From Verrucomicrobia bacterium UBA3761 (GTDB lineage: Bacteria; Verrucomicrobiota; Kiritimatiellia; RFP12; UBA1067): 44,199 nt of DNA. Shown in pieces: positions 22,931 through 30,950 of this stretch. Both the position numbers and the translations under genes were made by a program. Where the stretch lies: contig DFGB01000028.1 in NCBI GenBank assembly GCA_002371135.1, forward strand, positions 1 to 44,199, read 5' to 3'. Every line of letters begins with the position of its first letter. Within the stretch, counting starts at the first letter, position 1. The notes below the pieces were generated by a model. The model worked only from the letters and a program-made list of their open reading frames with translations, was not told where the DNA came from and searched no databases.

Positions 22931-23713
22931 TTAGGATGACAAAATGATTTTGCGGACGGGTTCGAGGATTGCCCCCTCCTTTTCATACATGAGCATGTCC
23001 AAGATAAACGGCAGGTAGACTACAAGCATTGCGATGCCGAGGGTGGATTTGACTGGCATGGAAAGGAAAAATACGTTGAGCTGCGGCGCAGTGCGGTTTA
23101 CGAGGCCGAGGCCGATTGTCGCAAGGAACATGACGATGATGGCCGGGGCGGAGATGACGGCCGTCACCCGCAGCATTTCATCGAGGGCTCCCAGCATCAG
23201 CACCGGGGTGTCTGGCGCGAGGGCGATAGATTGCGAGAAAACAGGCCATATGAGGAAACTTGAATAGAGTGCGCCCAGAAAGAGAAAAATCGCGCCGCCC
23301 ACGAAAAACAGCGTCGAAACAAGTTGTGTGAAGAAAATGCCGGTTGTCGAAACCTGCGCGCCAGAGAGCGGCGAGTATACCTCGCCCATCGTCGCGCCGC
23401 GCTGGTTGTCGATGAAATTGCCCACGTTCTCGGCAATCCAGAACGGGACGGCGGCGAAAAAGCCAATGAGGAATCCAATCAATGCCTCCTTGAACGCCAC
23501 GAGCGAGAACATCCATATATTCGGCTCTCCTGGCGGCATGCCGTTTTTGATTAGCGGAATGACCAGCCACGCGAAGCCAAGCATGGCCGCGCGCCTCGCG
23601 ACACCTGGTATCATGGTATCGACCAGCACCGGGCAAACCGCGAACGCTCCACCGATCCTTGCCATCGCAAGGACAGCCGCGAGAATCCATCTGTGGAACT
23701 CAAGGTAGGTCAT
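22931..23713 (-). CDS. sctT: T3SS export-gate protein SctT (YscT/FliR family)
   Basis: 260 residues from the ATG at 23713 (MTYLEFHRWILAAVLAMARI); open frame further upstream is not conserved. Multiple membrane helices and the family stretches GFFAAVPFWIAENVGNFIDNQRG and SPLSGAQVSTTGIFFTQL are visible. It forms the core export channel with five SctR and four SctS. Located between sctS (41-nt gap) and sctU, the standard RSTU order. Confidence 0.94.
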   Translation of the reverse strand: MTYLEFHRWILAAVLAMARIGGAFAVCPVLVDTMIPGVARRAAMLGFAWLVIPLIKNGMPPGEPNIWMFSLVAFKEALIGFLIGFFAAVPFWIAENVGNFIDNQRGATMGEVYSPLSGAQVSTTGIFFTQLVSTLFFVGGAIFLFLGALYSSFLIWPVFSQSIALAPDTPVLMLGALDEMLRVTAVISAPAIIVMFLATIGLGLVNRTAPQLNVFFLSMPVKSTLGIAMLVVYLPFILDMLMYEKEGAILEPVRKIILSS

Positions 23714-23754
23714 CGGTCTTGGCGGTTTCCTGTTCGCCTTCTTCAGGGCGATGC

Positions 23755-24021
23755 CTAGCGCAGGAGGGCGAAGTGGGTGAAGATGTCTTGCGTGTAGAGG
23801 AGCAGTTCGGATCCCATCCATGATGCGCACGCAAGGAGAGTGAGGGAGATGGCGATGAGTTTGACGGCAAAGCCGAGCGTCTGCTCTTGTATCTGCGTCA
23901 ACGCCTGAAGGAGCGACACGAGAACGCCAATCACCGTCGCCACGATGATTGGAATCAGCGAGAGGCGCAACACGAGGATGAGGCACGTCTGCGCATAATC
24001 GAGTAGTTGCGCCTGGCTCAT
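23755..24021 (-). CDS. sctS: T3SS export-gate protein SctS (YscS/FliQ family)
   Basis: 88 residues, typical family length, with two membrane helices (LILVLRLSLIPIIVATVIGV and VKLIAISLTLLACASWMG) and the conserved LVSLLQALTQIQEQTLGF between them. The ATG overlaps the sctR stop (ATGA). The longer frame upstream of 24021 is a shadow of sctR. Confidence 0.94.
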   Translation of the reverse strand: MSQAQLLDYAQTCLILVLRLSLIPIIVATVIGVLVSLLQALTQIQEQTLGFAVKLIAISLTLLACASWMGSELLLYTQDIFTHFALLR

Positions 24022-24746
24022 ATGATGTACCCCCTGACGAGCCCTTGGATGAGCAATGTCCAACCGTTGACCATCACAAACAGGAGGAGTTTGAACGGCA
24101 GCGAAATCGTCACCGGCGAGACCATCATCATGCCCATGGCGAGCAGGATGTTGGAAACGATGATATCGATTGCGATGAATGGCAGGTAGACGAGGAAGCC
24201 GATCTGGAACGATTTGGTCAATTCTGAAACGCAGAAGGAGGGGATGAGGATGTAGAAACTCTCGTGGTCGATCTGGGCGGGCGTGTCGGGGTCCTTGGCC
24301 CAAAGGCGCTCGGCGGTATTGACGAAGAATGCGCGTTCGCGGTCGGAAGTGTGTTTTGAGAGGAACTCGCGAAAGGGCTCGGCGGCCTTCGCGATGACAT
24401 CTGTTTCGAGCGCAAGCGGTTCGTTGTTCACGGTCGGGTCGTGGACGACAACCCCTTGCGCCACTTCGTTTGCGATTTCAGCCGAGGCTGCATGTTTTGC
24501 CGCAAGTTCGCGCTGGGCAATAGACCACGATTCGCTCATCACAGGCGCCATTATGTAAAACGTCAAAATCATCGCCAGCGCGTTCAGGACCATGTTTGGC
24601 GGGATCGACTGGATGCCCAGCGCGTTTCGGATGAGCGACATCACGACGACCAACTTGAGATAGCTGGTCGCAATCATCGCCACGAACGGCAACAGCGAAA
24701 GTCCTACGAAGAGGACTATGAGCATGAATGGGTTGGTCTGGAACAT
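24018..24746 (-). CDS. sctR: T3SS export-gate protein SctR (YscR/FliP family)
   Basis: 242 residues. MFQTNPFMLIVLFVGLSLLP, TSYLKLVVVMSLIRNALGIQ, PPNMVLNALAMILTFYIMAP, the periplasmic/cytoplasmic middle part, and the conserved C-terminal FQIGFLVYLPFIAIDIIVSN, ILLAMGMMMVSP, LPFKLLLFV are all diagnostic of the FliP/YscR family. Forms the export pore core. It starts only 11 nt after sctN; the sctO, sctP and sctQ genes normally found here are absent. Confidence 0.96.
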   Translation of the reverse strand: MFQTNPFMLIVLFVGLSLLPFVAMIATSYLKLVVVMSLIRNALGIQSIPPNMVLNALAMILTFYIMAPVMSESWSIAQRELAAKHAASAEIANEVAQGVVVHDPTVNNEPLALETDVIAKAAEPFREFLSKHTSDRERAFFVNTAERLWAKDPDTPAQIDHESFYILIPSFCVSELTKSFQIGFLVYLPFIAIDIIVSNILLAMGMMMVSPVTISLPFKLLLFVMVNGWTLLIQGLVRGYII

Positions 24747-24757
24747 ATGCGCGAACG

Positions 24758-26086
24758 TTACATTACAGAGTTTTTGAGTTTTGCAATTGTATCGTCGTAG
24801 ACGGGGCGCTCGTCGAGTCCCTGTTTGAGGAATGCGTTGATGGCGCCGTTTTTGGCGATAGCCTCGTCGGCCTCCGGGTCGGCGCCTTTCTTGTATTCAC
24901 CGATTTTGAGCAGAAGTTCGACGTCGGCGTACTTCGCGAGCAGGGTGCGCAATTTGGCGGCGGCGGCCTTGTGGTCCTTGGGGATGATGGCATTCTGGCA
25001 GCGGGAAATAGAGGCGAGAATGTCGATTGCCGGGTAGTGGTTCATCTGCGCGAGTTTGCGTGAAAGGATTATGTGGCCGTCGAGAATGGAGCGAGTCTCG
25101 TCGGCGATGGGTTCTGTCATGTCGTCGCCTTCGACGAGGACCGTGTAGAGAGCGGTGATGGACCCTTTGGACGAATTGCCGGCGCGTTCCATCAATTTGG
25201 GCAATTCTGAGAATACGCTAGGCGGGAAGCCGCGACGCGTGGGCGGCTCGCCGGCGGCGAGGCCGATCTCGCGCTGGGCGCGGCCGAAACGCGTGACCGA
25301 ATCCATCAGGAGCAGGACTTTCATCCCGCGGTCGCGGAACGATTCTGCGATGGACGTGGCGACGTATGCGGCCTTGAGGCGCTCCATGGCGCTTCTGTCG
25401 GAGGTCGAAATTACAAGCACCGATTTTTTGAGGCCCTCAGGCCCGAGGTCCTTCTCGATAAATTCGCGTACCTCGCGGCCACGCTCGCCTATGAGGGCGA
25501 GGACCGTCACCTCGGCTTCGGTGTTGCGGATTATAGAGGCGAGCAGCGTCGACTTGCCGCCGCCTGCCGCGGCGAAAATCCCCATGCGCTGGCCTTCTCC
25601 GCAAGTCAGCAGTCCGTCGATTGCGCGAATGCCAAGGGAGATTGGTTTGGATATAACCGTTCTTTCGAGGGGCGACGGCGGCGGTGCGTAGACCGGGTAG
25701 TAGCCATCGGGCCGCAGAGGACCTTTTTTGTCGGCATCCATCGGCCTGCCAAGACCGTCAAGGACGCGTCCGAGGAGGTTCATCCCCACGGGGACCATCT
25801 GTACGCGGCGGGTGGGGATGACTTCGGTTTCCGCTGAGATGCCTATCATTGCGCCAAGCGCCGTCAGAAGAACCGCGTCTTTCGTGAAGCCCACCACTTC
25901 GGCCTGGACTTCGAAATCTTCCCACGGGTTGCGGAGAATGCAGACTTCGCCGACTTTTACGCCAGGCACCGATGCTTTGATTATTGTGCCGACTACTTGG
26001 ATGACCTTGCCCTTGAGATCGATGGGCTGGGCATCCTCCACGGCGCGATCGAGCACCTGCGGGATATAGTCGAATACTCCTGACAT
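24758..26086 (-). CDS. sctN: T3SS ATPase SctN (YscN/FliI family)
   Basis: 442 residues from MSGVFDYIPQVLDRA at 26086; upstream extension is shadow. Walker A FAAAGGGKSTLLA, the catalytic-Glu segment ALIGERGREVREF, Walker B KVLLLMDSVTRFGRAQREIG, and PTRRGFPPSVFSELPKLMER with GSITALYTVLVEGDD identify the hexameric T3SS/flagellar ATPase that unfolds substrates and strips chaperones at the export gate. The start shares a base with the sctL stop (TAATG). Confidence 0.97.
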   Translation of the reverse strand: MSGVFDYIPQVLDRAVEDAQPIDLKGKVIQVVGTIIKASVPGVKVGEVCILRNPWEDFEVQAEVVGFTKDAVLLTALGAMIGISAETEVIPTRRVQMVPVGMNLLGRVLDGLGRPMDADKKGPLRPDGYYPVYAPPPSPLERTVISKPISLGIRAIDGLLTCGEGQRMGIFAAAGGGKSTLLASIIRNTEAEVTVLALIGERGREVREFIEKDLGPEGLKKSVLVISTSDRSAMERLKAAYVATSIAESFRDRGMKVLLLMDSVTRFGRAQREIGLAAGEPPTRRGFPPSVFSELPKLMERAGNSSKGSITALYTVLVEGDDMTEPIADETRSILDGHIILSRKLAQMNHYPAIDILASISRCQNAIIPKDHKAAAAKLRTLLAKYADVELLLKIGEYKKGADPEADEAIAKNGAINAFLKQGLDERPVYDDTIAKLKNSVM

Positions 26087-26706
26087 TAATTCTTGCCTCC
26101 TGCAAGATGGCGTTTTATCGAGCGCTCTATCGCGGCCATCTGAGTCTCGACGGAAGCATCCGCCACGCCAGCCTCCGTCTCCAAGAGGCACGCAGCCCCC
26201 TCAAGGCGAGAATCTTCCACGACGTCGAATGTTTCGATTGTAGGGTAGTCTGCAGTAAGGGCGGCGACTTTTTCTTTTACGACCGCGACCATGTCCGGCG
26301 CGACTTTCAGCGTTACGTGGCGCTGGGTGCGTATCACCGCCGCCATTGTTTTGCGGACGATATTCAGCACCATTTCCTTGTCGCCGATTTCGACGACGCA
26401 CGATTTGAGCGCCTTCATGACGATATCGGCCATCTTGCCTTCGACCGATTCCATGAACGATACGGACTGCTCGACAAGGTCGAGCTTTTGCATTGCGATT
26501 TCTAGTTTGCCTTCCTGGAGCCCCCTCTCGTAGCCGCGCTTCTTCTCGTCTTCAAACGCGGCTTTCGCCTCTTCGCGGATACGCGCAGCGTCAGTTTCGG
26601 CGGCGGAAATGATTTCCTCGGCGGTCCTTGCAGTGGCAATATCGGTCGCCTTGACGAGACGGCGATCGGACTGGAGGACGAATTTTTCTTTGTTTACTAG
26701 CAGCAT
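26086..26706 (-). CDS. sctL: T3SS stator protein SctL (YscL/HrpE family)
   Basis: 206 residues. Begins MLLVNKEKFVLQSDRRLVKA, then a long coiled-coil region (ARTAEEIISAAETDAARIRE...KKRGYERGLQEGK), then a globular C-terminal V-ATPase subunit E-like domain (VVEIGDKEMVLNIVRKTM, SRLEGAACLLETEAGVADAS). It connects the ATPase SctN to the sorting platform. Overlaps sctK by 10 nt and sctN by 1. Confidence 0.9.
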   Translation of the reverse strand: MLLVNKEKFVLQSDRRLVKATDIATARTAEEIISAAETDAARIREEAKAAFEDEKKRGYERGLQEGKLEIAMQKLDLVEQSVSFMESVEGKMADIVMKALKSCVVEIGDKEMVLNIVRKTMAAVIRTQRHVTLKVAPDMVAVVKEKVAALTADYPTIETFDVVEDSRLEGAACLLETEAGVADASVETQMAAIERSIKRHLAGGKN

Positions 26707-27347
26707 AGCGAATACGTCTCCGGAAATTCAAGTTTCATAAGCCGCCTGATCGCAGGCGCGAGCGTTTTCGCGTCGCCAACTGCGGCGGTTTCTGTTTCAT
26801 CGCTGAATTGTTTGGGCAATTTGAGACGCAAGCGATACATGACGTCTTCGGGAATCGTGCGGCACAGCGAGAAAAGCATCCCGTAGCCGCGCTTGAGAAT
26901 CGTTTCTGGCGACTCGATGGATGCGTCCTCGATGGCGATGTTGGTGAAATACATCGTGAATGAAAGCACGCCCGGATAGATGCCGGGAAGGGCGGCTTTC
27001 AATGCGCGGACGGTTTTGCTGTCGGTGACGCGCCTGATGGCGGGGGCGAAGGAAAGCGCACCAAGCCAGCCTGCGATGGCCTCAAGCGTTTTGCTGTCGA
27101 GAAGCGCAAGACGGCTCCAGTCGTCTTTGGGGAAGAGATGAAAACAAGGTTGGATCTTGAGCGCTTCGAGGATCCATTTTTTTATGTGCGCGGACTCAGA
27201 CGAGAGCAGTTTCGCGAGCGCCGGGTCGTCGAGGTGCGAGGGATGGATTTGCGACGGGAAGTCCCACAAGAAGTCCCTGACGCGCGGCCAGAGAATCTTG
27301 TCGGCGACGAGCGCGCGAGCGCTCTCGATATCTACATCCCATTTCAT
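26697..27347 (-). CDS. sctK: T3SS sorting-platform protein SctK
   Basis: 216 residues, in the place and size range of YscK/SctK, which docks the cytoplasmic pods to SctD. Fairly weak sequence signals: PSQIHPSHLDDPALAKLL, HLFPKDDWSRLALLDS, and a helical C-terminal half. Position between sctJ/TPR and sctL and overlap with sctL support it. There is no membrane segment. Its usual partner SctQ is not encoded in this locus. Confidence 0.72.
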   Translation of the reverse strand: MKWDVDIESARALVADKILWPRVRDFLWDFPSQIHPSHLDDPALAKLLSSESAHIKKWILEALKIQPCFHLFPKDDWSRLALLDSKTLEAIAGWLGALSFAPAIRRVTDSKTVRALKAALPGIYPGVLSFTMYFTNIAIEDASIESPETILKRGYGMLFSLCRTIPEDVMYRLRLKLPKQFSDETETAAVGDAKTLAPAIRRLMKLEFPETYSLCC

Positions 27348-27368
27348 TTACAAATCTCGAATCCAATT

Positions 27369-27710
27369 CTAGCCAATCCATTTGCGATTGGCTCCTTTTT
27401 GCTCGGCAAGATGGCGCCGCCAGCGTTCGTTTGCTTCCGCCGTCTTGCCGAGGAGACGCAAGGTGCGTGTTTCGAGGACGGCTTCGACGTGGGCGAGATT
27501 GGCGGGTATGTCGGCCGCGTTCAATACATTCAACGCCTTCTCGGGTTCGCCGTCGGAGACGAGCAATTCTGCAAGCGCGACAGCGGCCGTTCCATCGTGC
27601 GGATCGGCTTCGCACAGCGCCTCGCAAATTCGACGGGCGCGATCCCTCCGTCCGTGTCGCATGAACATCCACACGGTTGTGAGAAGGAATTGGCGTTCAT
27701 CGGCATTCAT
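27369..27710 (-). CDS. TPR-like T3SS chaperone
   Basis: 113 residues, ATGA-coupled to sctJ. Helical, with TPR-like periodicity (LLTTVWMFMRHGRRDRARRI, AAVALAELLVSDGEPEKALN, RTLRLLGKTAEANERW). Size and fold suit SctG (YscG) or SctY (YscY)-type chaperones that hold the needle subunit or SctX before export. A second protein of this type is encoded at 28752-29120, so one may be SctG and the other SctY; the sequence does not settle which. Confidence 0.65.
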   Translation of the reverse strand: MNADERQFLLTTVWMFMRHGRRDRARRICEALCEADPHDGTAAVALAELLVSDGEPEKALNVLNAADIPANLAHVEAVLETRTLRLLGKTAEANERWRRHLAEQKGANRKWIG

Positions 27711-28327
27711 TTCTTGGGCGGGTCGTCATGGAAGATGGTTACCATTATCTTTTCGTACTGGAGACCTTCGATGGCGTTCTTGACGAGCCCCTTGACGGAC
27801 GGGACGATGTCCGTGAGATCGGCGTCCCAACGTGCATGGATGGCGACGGCGGCGGACGACGGGAGCGTGTGGCGGGCGAACGGATCGTTTTCCGGCAGCA
27901 CCACGTGGACGCGCGCGTCGATGACTCCTTCAATGCCGCAGATCGTCTGTGCGAGGTCTTGCGCGAGTGCGTCCATGAAGCGTATGCGCTCTTCGCTGGG
28001 CGAGGAGATCATGCCGGTCTTTTTGAACACTTCGCCGACGCCTTGGTGGTTCTTGCGCGGGAGGCCGGCCTTTTGGAGAAGATTGACGGCATCGGCGAAA
28101 CGTCGTTCGTCAACCATGACGTTCCATGTGCCTTCTTCCCCTGGCACCTTGTGGCATGTGATGCCGGTGTCGAGGAGCGCGGCCATGACAAGATTCGCCT
28201 GCCGTTCTTCCAGCCCGGAGTGGAGAGTCGTCTCTTTCGCGCATCCGGCCAGCAGCAGCGCCGAGAGGACGGCGGCTGTCGTCATGGCGCGGAACGCGCC
28301 TTGCGTTTGCAGTATTTGTCTAGTCAC
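27707..28327 (-). CDS. sctJ: T3SS inner-ring lipoprotein SctJ (YscJ/PrgK family)
   Basis: 206 residues from the GTG at 28327, which has GGAGG six bases upstream. Lipobox LLAGC gives a lipid-anchored Cys. The YscJ core is clear: HSGLEERQANLVMAALLDTG, VNLLQKAGLPR, GMISSPSEERIRFMDALAQD and IDARVHVVLPENDPF. The protein ends at TIFHDDPPKK and lacks the C-terminal transmembrane helix found in YscJ and PrgK, as in the shorter EscJ. Forms the inner-membrane ring with SctD. Confidence 0.93.
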   Translation of the reverse strand: MTRQILQTQGAFRAMTTAAVLSALLLAGCAKETTLHSGLEERQANLVMAALLDTGITCHKVPGEEGTWNVMVDERRFADAVNLLQKAGLPRKNHQGVGEVFKKTGMISSPSEERIRFMDALAQDLAQTICGIEGVIDARVHVVLPENDPFARHTLPSSAAVAIHARWDADLTDIVPSVKGLVKNAIEGLQYEKIMVTIFHDDPPKK

Positions 28328-28341
28328 GTCTTGCCTCCGTG

Positions 28342-28755
28342 CTACTGGTTCTTGATCAGCGTCTGAATCGCCGTGGAGGATTTATCGGCCACTTTCGTCA
28401 CGACTTCCTGCTGGAACGAGAGGTTGGCGACTTCGTACTGGAGCTCGAGCATCTGTGCGGCGGAAGGACTGTGGTAGCTGCCGAGCTGAGTGAGGGCGCG
28501 AATGCGATGCAGGAGACCTTGGTTGTTCACCTGGGCGCTGCGCCAGAGGGATGACGCTTCGGAGGCGAAAGGAATCGCATCCGGCGGCGTGACAGCCTGC
28601 GGCCCGGCGACGCCATGAACACCCATCGCAGCTTCGAAGCGCGATACGGCGGCGGGATCCGCGATCTGCGGAGCGGCGCTGACGGCGCCGGCTGTCGCCG
28701 GGTCTTGCATGCCTCCGGCCGCGCGTATGGCTTCTATTATCATCGATTCTGTCAT
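28342..28755 (-). CDS. sctI: T3SS inner rod protein SctI
   Basis: 137 residues, ATGA-coupled to the preceding gene. The C-terminal ~45 residues (MLELQYEVANLSFQQEVVTK, then KSSTAIQTLIKN) are the YscI/HrpB inner-rod pattern that packs like the needle subunit beneath it. The N-terminal part is Ala/Pro-rich and variable. Located just before sctJ, the usual order. Confidence 0.88.
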   Translation of the reverse strand: MTESMIIEAIRAAGGMQDPATAGAVSAAPQIADPAAVSRFEAAMGVHGVAGPQAVTPPDAIPFASEASSLWRSAQVNNQGLLHRIRALTQLGSYHSPSAAQMLELQYEVANLSFQQEVVTKVADKSSTAIQTLIKNQ

Positions 28756-29120
28756 AGCAGCAAATCCTTTGCCAATTTGGCAGCGGCAGGGTCCGACGCG
28801 TCTGCGGCGGCCGCCTCAAGCGGTTCGATCGCCTCTGCACGGCGTTCCATGCGAAGAAGCGCCATGCCCTTGAACGCCTTCAACATCGCCGAAGACGGGA
28901 AACGCACGAGACCGATGTTGTCTATGTAGTCCACCGCGCCCTGAAAATCCAACTCGCTGATGAGGAGGATGGCGTTCGCCACGGCGACGGACGCCTCCCC
29001 CGGGCGGAACCGCTCCAGAGCCGAGAGGAGTTTCCCGGCCGACTGGAAGCGGTTCTGCCCGGTCGCCATCAGGGCGATGTTCAACAGCAGTCTCGCCTCT
29101 TCGCTTTCGAGAACGAGCAT
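28752..29120 (-). CDS. TPR-type needle chaperone, SctG-like
   Basis: 122 residues from the ATG at 29120, whose A is the last base of the sctF stop (TAATG). TPR-like helices: EEARLLLNIALMATGQNRFQ, LLSALERFRPGEASVAVANA, AMLKAFKGMALLRMERRAEA. Position directly after sctF and before sctI, and presence of an SctE-like gene just before sctF, suggest the YscG/YscE pair that keeps the needle subunit unpolymerised in the cytoplasm. The longer frame to 29204 overlaps sctF and is not used. Confidence 0.65.
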   Translation of the reverse strand: MLVLESEEARLLLNIALMATGQNRFQSAGKLLSALERFRPGEASVAVANAILLISELDFQGAVDYIDNIGLVRFPSSAMLKAFKGMALLRMERRAEAIEPLEAAAADASDPAAAKLAKDLLL

Positions 29121-29452
29121 TACCGGAAGTTCGAGGCGATGGAGTTCAGCGCATCGGCCAGGTTCTTCTGAATGTTCGTCATCGTGGTGAGCGTGAGGTT
29201 CCACATCTGCAGGTCGTACTGCAACTGCTGGAGGTTCGCCTGGACGTCAGGGTGTTCCTGATACGTCTTCAGTGACGCGGCGAGGCGGTCTTCCATCGTG
29301 TACGCCGCGTTGAGCATAGCGTTGTACACGAGGTCGGAGTGGACTACCTCGTTGAGTCCGATGTTCTGGCCGTCGCCGACGCGTGCGATCGTGTTGGTAT
29401 TCTCGACCACCGCGACTTTGTTGAGCGGGCTGTGGGTTGTCGGTATTGCCAT
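29120..29452 (-). CDS. sctF: T3SS needle subunit SctF
   Basis: 110 residues, a little longer than most needle proteins (about 80) because of a flexible N-terminal extension (MAIPTTHSPLNKVAVVEN). The helical hairpin with HPDVQANLQQLQYDLQMWNL and the end NIQKNLADALNSIASNFR match the needle family. RBS AAAGGAAAGG is strong, fitting a high-copy product. Confidence 0.9.
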   Translation of the reverse strand: MAIPTTHSPLNKVAVVENTNTIARVGDGQNIGLNEVVHSDLVYNAMLNAAYTMEDRLAASLKTYQEHPDVQANLQQLQYDLQMWNLTLTTMTNIQKNLADALNSIASNFR

Positions 29453-29523
29453 TGTCGTGGCCTTTCCTTTGTTTTGTTTGTTTGTTGTTGAACGTCGCCT
29501 TTCGGCTTCGCTTTTCGCGCTCT

Positions 29524-29757
29524 TCAGCCCTGCCGGGCCGTCAAACGCAAAATCTTTCTTGCGAGGGTGTTCGCATCCCTCAACGCTTCTGCATCCTGGT
29601 ACTCGCCGGGCGCGAGCCCCTCCTTGAGGGCGGCTTCGATCTTCGCGGCGAGATTCGCGAGTATGGCGTCGTAGCGCGCGAGCGCCTCTTCGCGCTCCGG
29701 GCCTGCGAGTTCATGCTCGATCTTCATGAGTCTCACTGGTTCTTTTACGGTTTCCAT
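29524..29757 (-). CDS. Small T3SS chaperone, SctE/YscE/EscE-like
   Basis: 77 residues from the ATG at 29757, which lies inside the end of sctD (13-nt overlap). Two helices: ERE EALARYDAILANLAAKIEAA-type helix, then the family-like turn LKEGLAPGEYQDAEALRDAN. YscE/EscE proteins of this size form a complex with the TPR chaperone and needle subunit. Position just upstream of sctF agrees. The longer frame to 29874 is a shadow of sctD. Confidence 0.6.
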   Translation of the reverse strand: METVKEPVRLMKIEHELAGPEREEALARYDAILANLAAKIEAALKEGLAPGEYQDAEALRDANTLARKILRLTARQG

Positions 29758-30950
29758 GTGAAGCTCCCTGTTGAATTGGTGATAGTGACGCTGTCCGCCT
29801 CTATTTTCTCGATGGTGAACGACCCGACCGAAGCGCCTTCGAGAATTCGCGAACCATTCTTCATGACGAGGCACGGGTAGGGCGTCGTGAGAATGCCGCA
29901 GACCGGCAGTTCGGGCTGGATTTGCTCTGGCTTGCTTGATTTTGTGGTTTCCGGCTTGCCGTCGTCGATGTAGTCGTAGTTGGCGTCGAGCTCTGCGATC
30001 GATTGCGCTTCCGCTGAACGCACGATGGGGCCGAACCCGACTTGAGCGACGTCGACGTTCCTCAACTTAGGCAGGTCGGCGTTTAGCGCCTCCAGAATCT
30101 TTTTGAGCGCAATCGGCGAGCGTGCCGTCCCGCTAATCGCGACGACTCTATTCGAAACTGCGGCCGCCTTGAGTGCGCCTTCCGTAAGCGTGAAGAGCGC
30201 GTCCTCGACCGCGACGCGGAAAGATTCGTCGTCCGAGAGGTCGACATCCGTGCCCGGGGCGGCGGCGTAAATCTCCGCCGTGGCCGCGAGGCGTTCGCGA
30301 CGCGTCGCGAGGTTGCCGACGATCGAGGCGACGCCGTCTTCTTCTTCTAATTCGAGATTGTACTTCTCCGCGATCTGCTTGAGCGTTCTTGCTTTGACGA
30401 TGGAGGCGTCTTCAACTTCTTTTGTGCCATCGCGACCGAACCGCGACCACGCGTTCTTCACCTTTGGCTCCAGAGTTGCGCGCAAGAACCAAGCAAGACA
30501 AATGAGCAGCAAGAGGAAGATTGCCGCGGCAATCAGGCAGCCGAAACATCCAAACCGCGCCGGCTTTTCTTCCTTCTCCGGCTCAGCCTTCTTTTCTTCT
30601 TTTACCTCTTCCGCCTTCGTGTCGGCAGGTTTTGGCGCATCCTTCGTTTCTTCTCCGTCGGCGTTCTTTTCTTCGCAGGGCCAGACGAGTTCGCCCCATG
30701 GCGCATCGGCAGGGCCGATTGCGAGCGACGTCGCGCCGATGGTCGTTACATGGAAGGGCTCCAGCGTCTCGCCGTCGAACTTCACACCGGCGCTGTCGGC
30801 GGAAATCGCGACCGGCTTTGCGGGGAGGGAAGAGTCTGCGAGGATGATGTCGCATTCGTCGTTCTTGCCGAGCGTCACTTCGACGCCCTCAACGAGTGCG
30901 ATCTCGGCGCCTTTGTTCGGCCCCTCGACTATCTTCAGCAGAAAACTCAC
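29745..30950 (-). CDS. sctD: T3SS inner-membrane ring protein SctD
   Basis: 401 residues. N-terminal FHA-like domain (about 1-95; MSFLLKIVEGPNKGAEIALV), a Glu/Lys-rich linker (about 95-130), one membrane helix (about 135-156; GCLIAAAIFLLLLICLAWFL), and periplasmic ring-building domains. Typical SctD/YscD layout; the FHA domain contacts the cytoplasmic sorting platform and the periplasmic part makes the outer inner-membrane ring. Its ATG overlaps the sctV stop (ATGA). Confidence 0.88.
   Translation of the reverse strand: MSFLLKIVEGPNKGAEIALVEGVEVTLGKNDECDIILADSSLPAKPVAISADSAGVKFDGETLEPFHVTTIGATSLAIGPADAPWGELVWPCEEKNADGEETKDAPKPADTKAEEVKEEKKAEPEKEEKPARFGCFGCLIAAAIFLLLLICLAWFLRATLEPKVKNAWSRFGRDGTKEVEDASIVKARTLKQIAEKYNLELEEEDGVASIVGNLATRRERLAATAEIYAAAPGTDVDLSDDESFRVAVEDALFTLTEGALKAAAVSNRVVAISGTARSPIALKKILEALNADLPKLRNVDVAQVGFGPIVRSAEAQSIAELDANYDYIDDGKPETTKSSKPEQIQPELPVCGILTTPYPCLVMKNGSRILEGASVGSFTIEKIEADSVTITNSTGSFTWKP

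Noticed and set aside
27138..28355. A 405-codon plus-strand frame across sctK-sctJ
   Set aside because: Antisense to three well-supported T3SS genes, with no conserved features.
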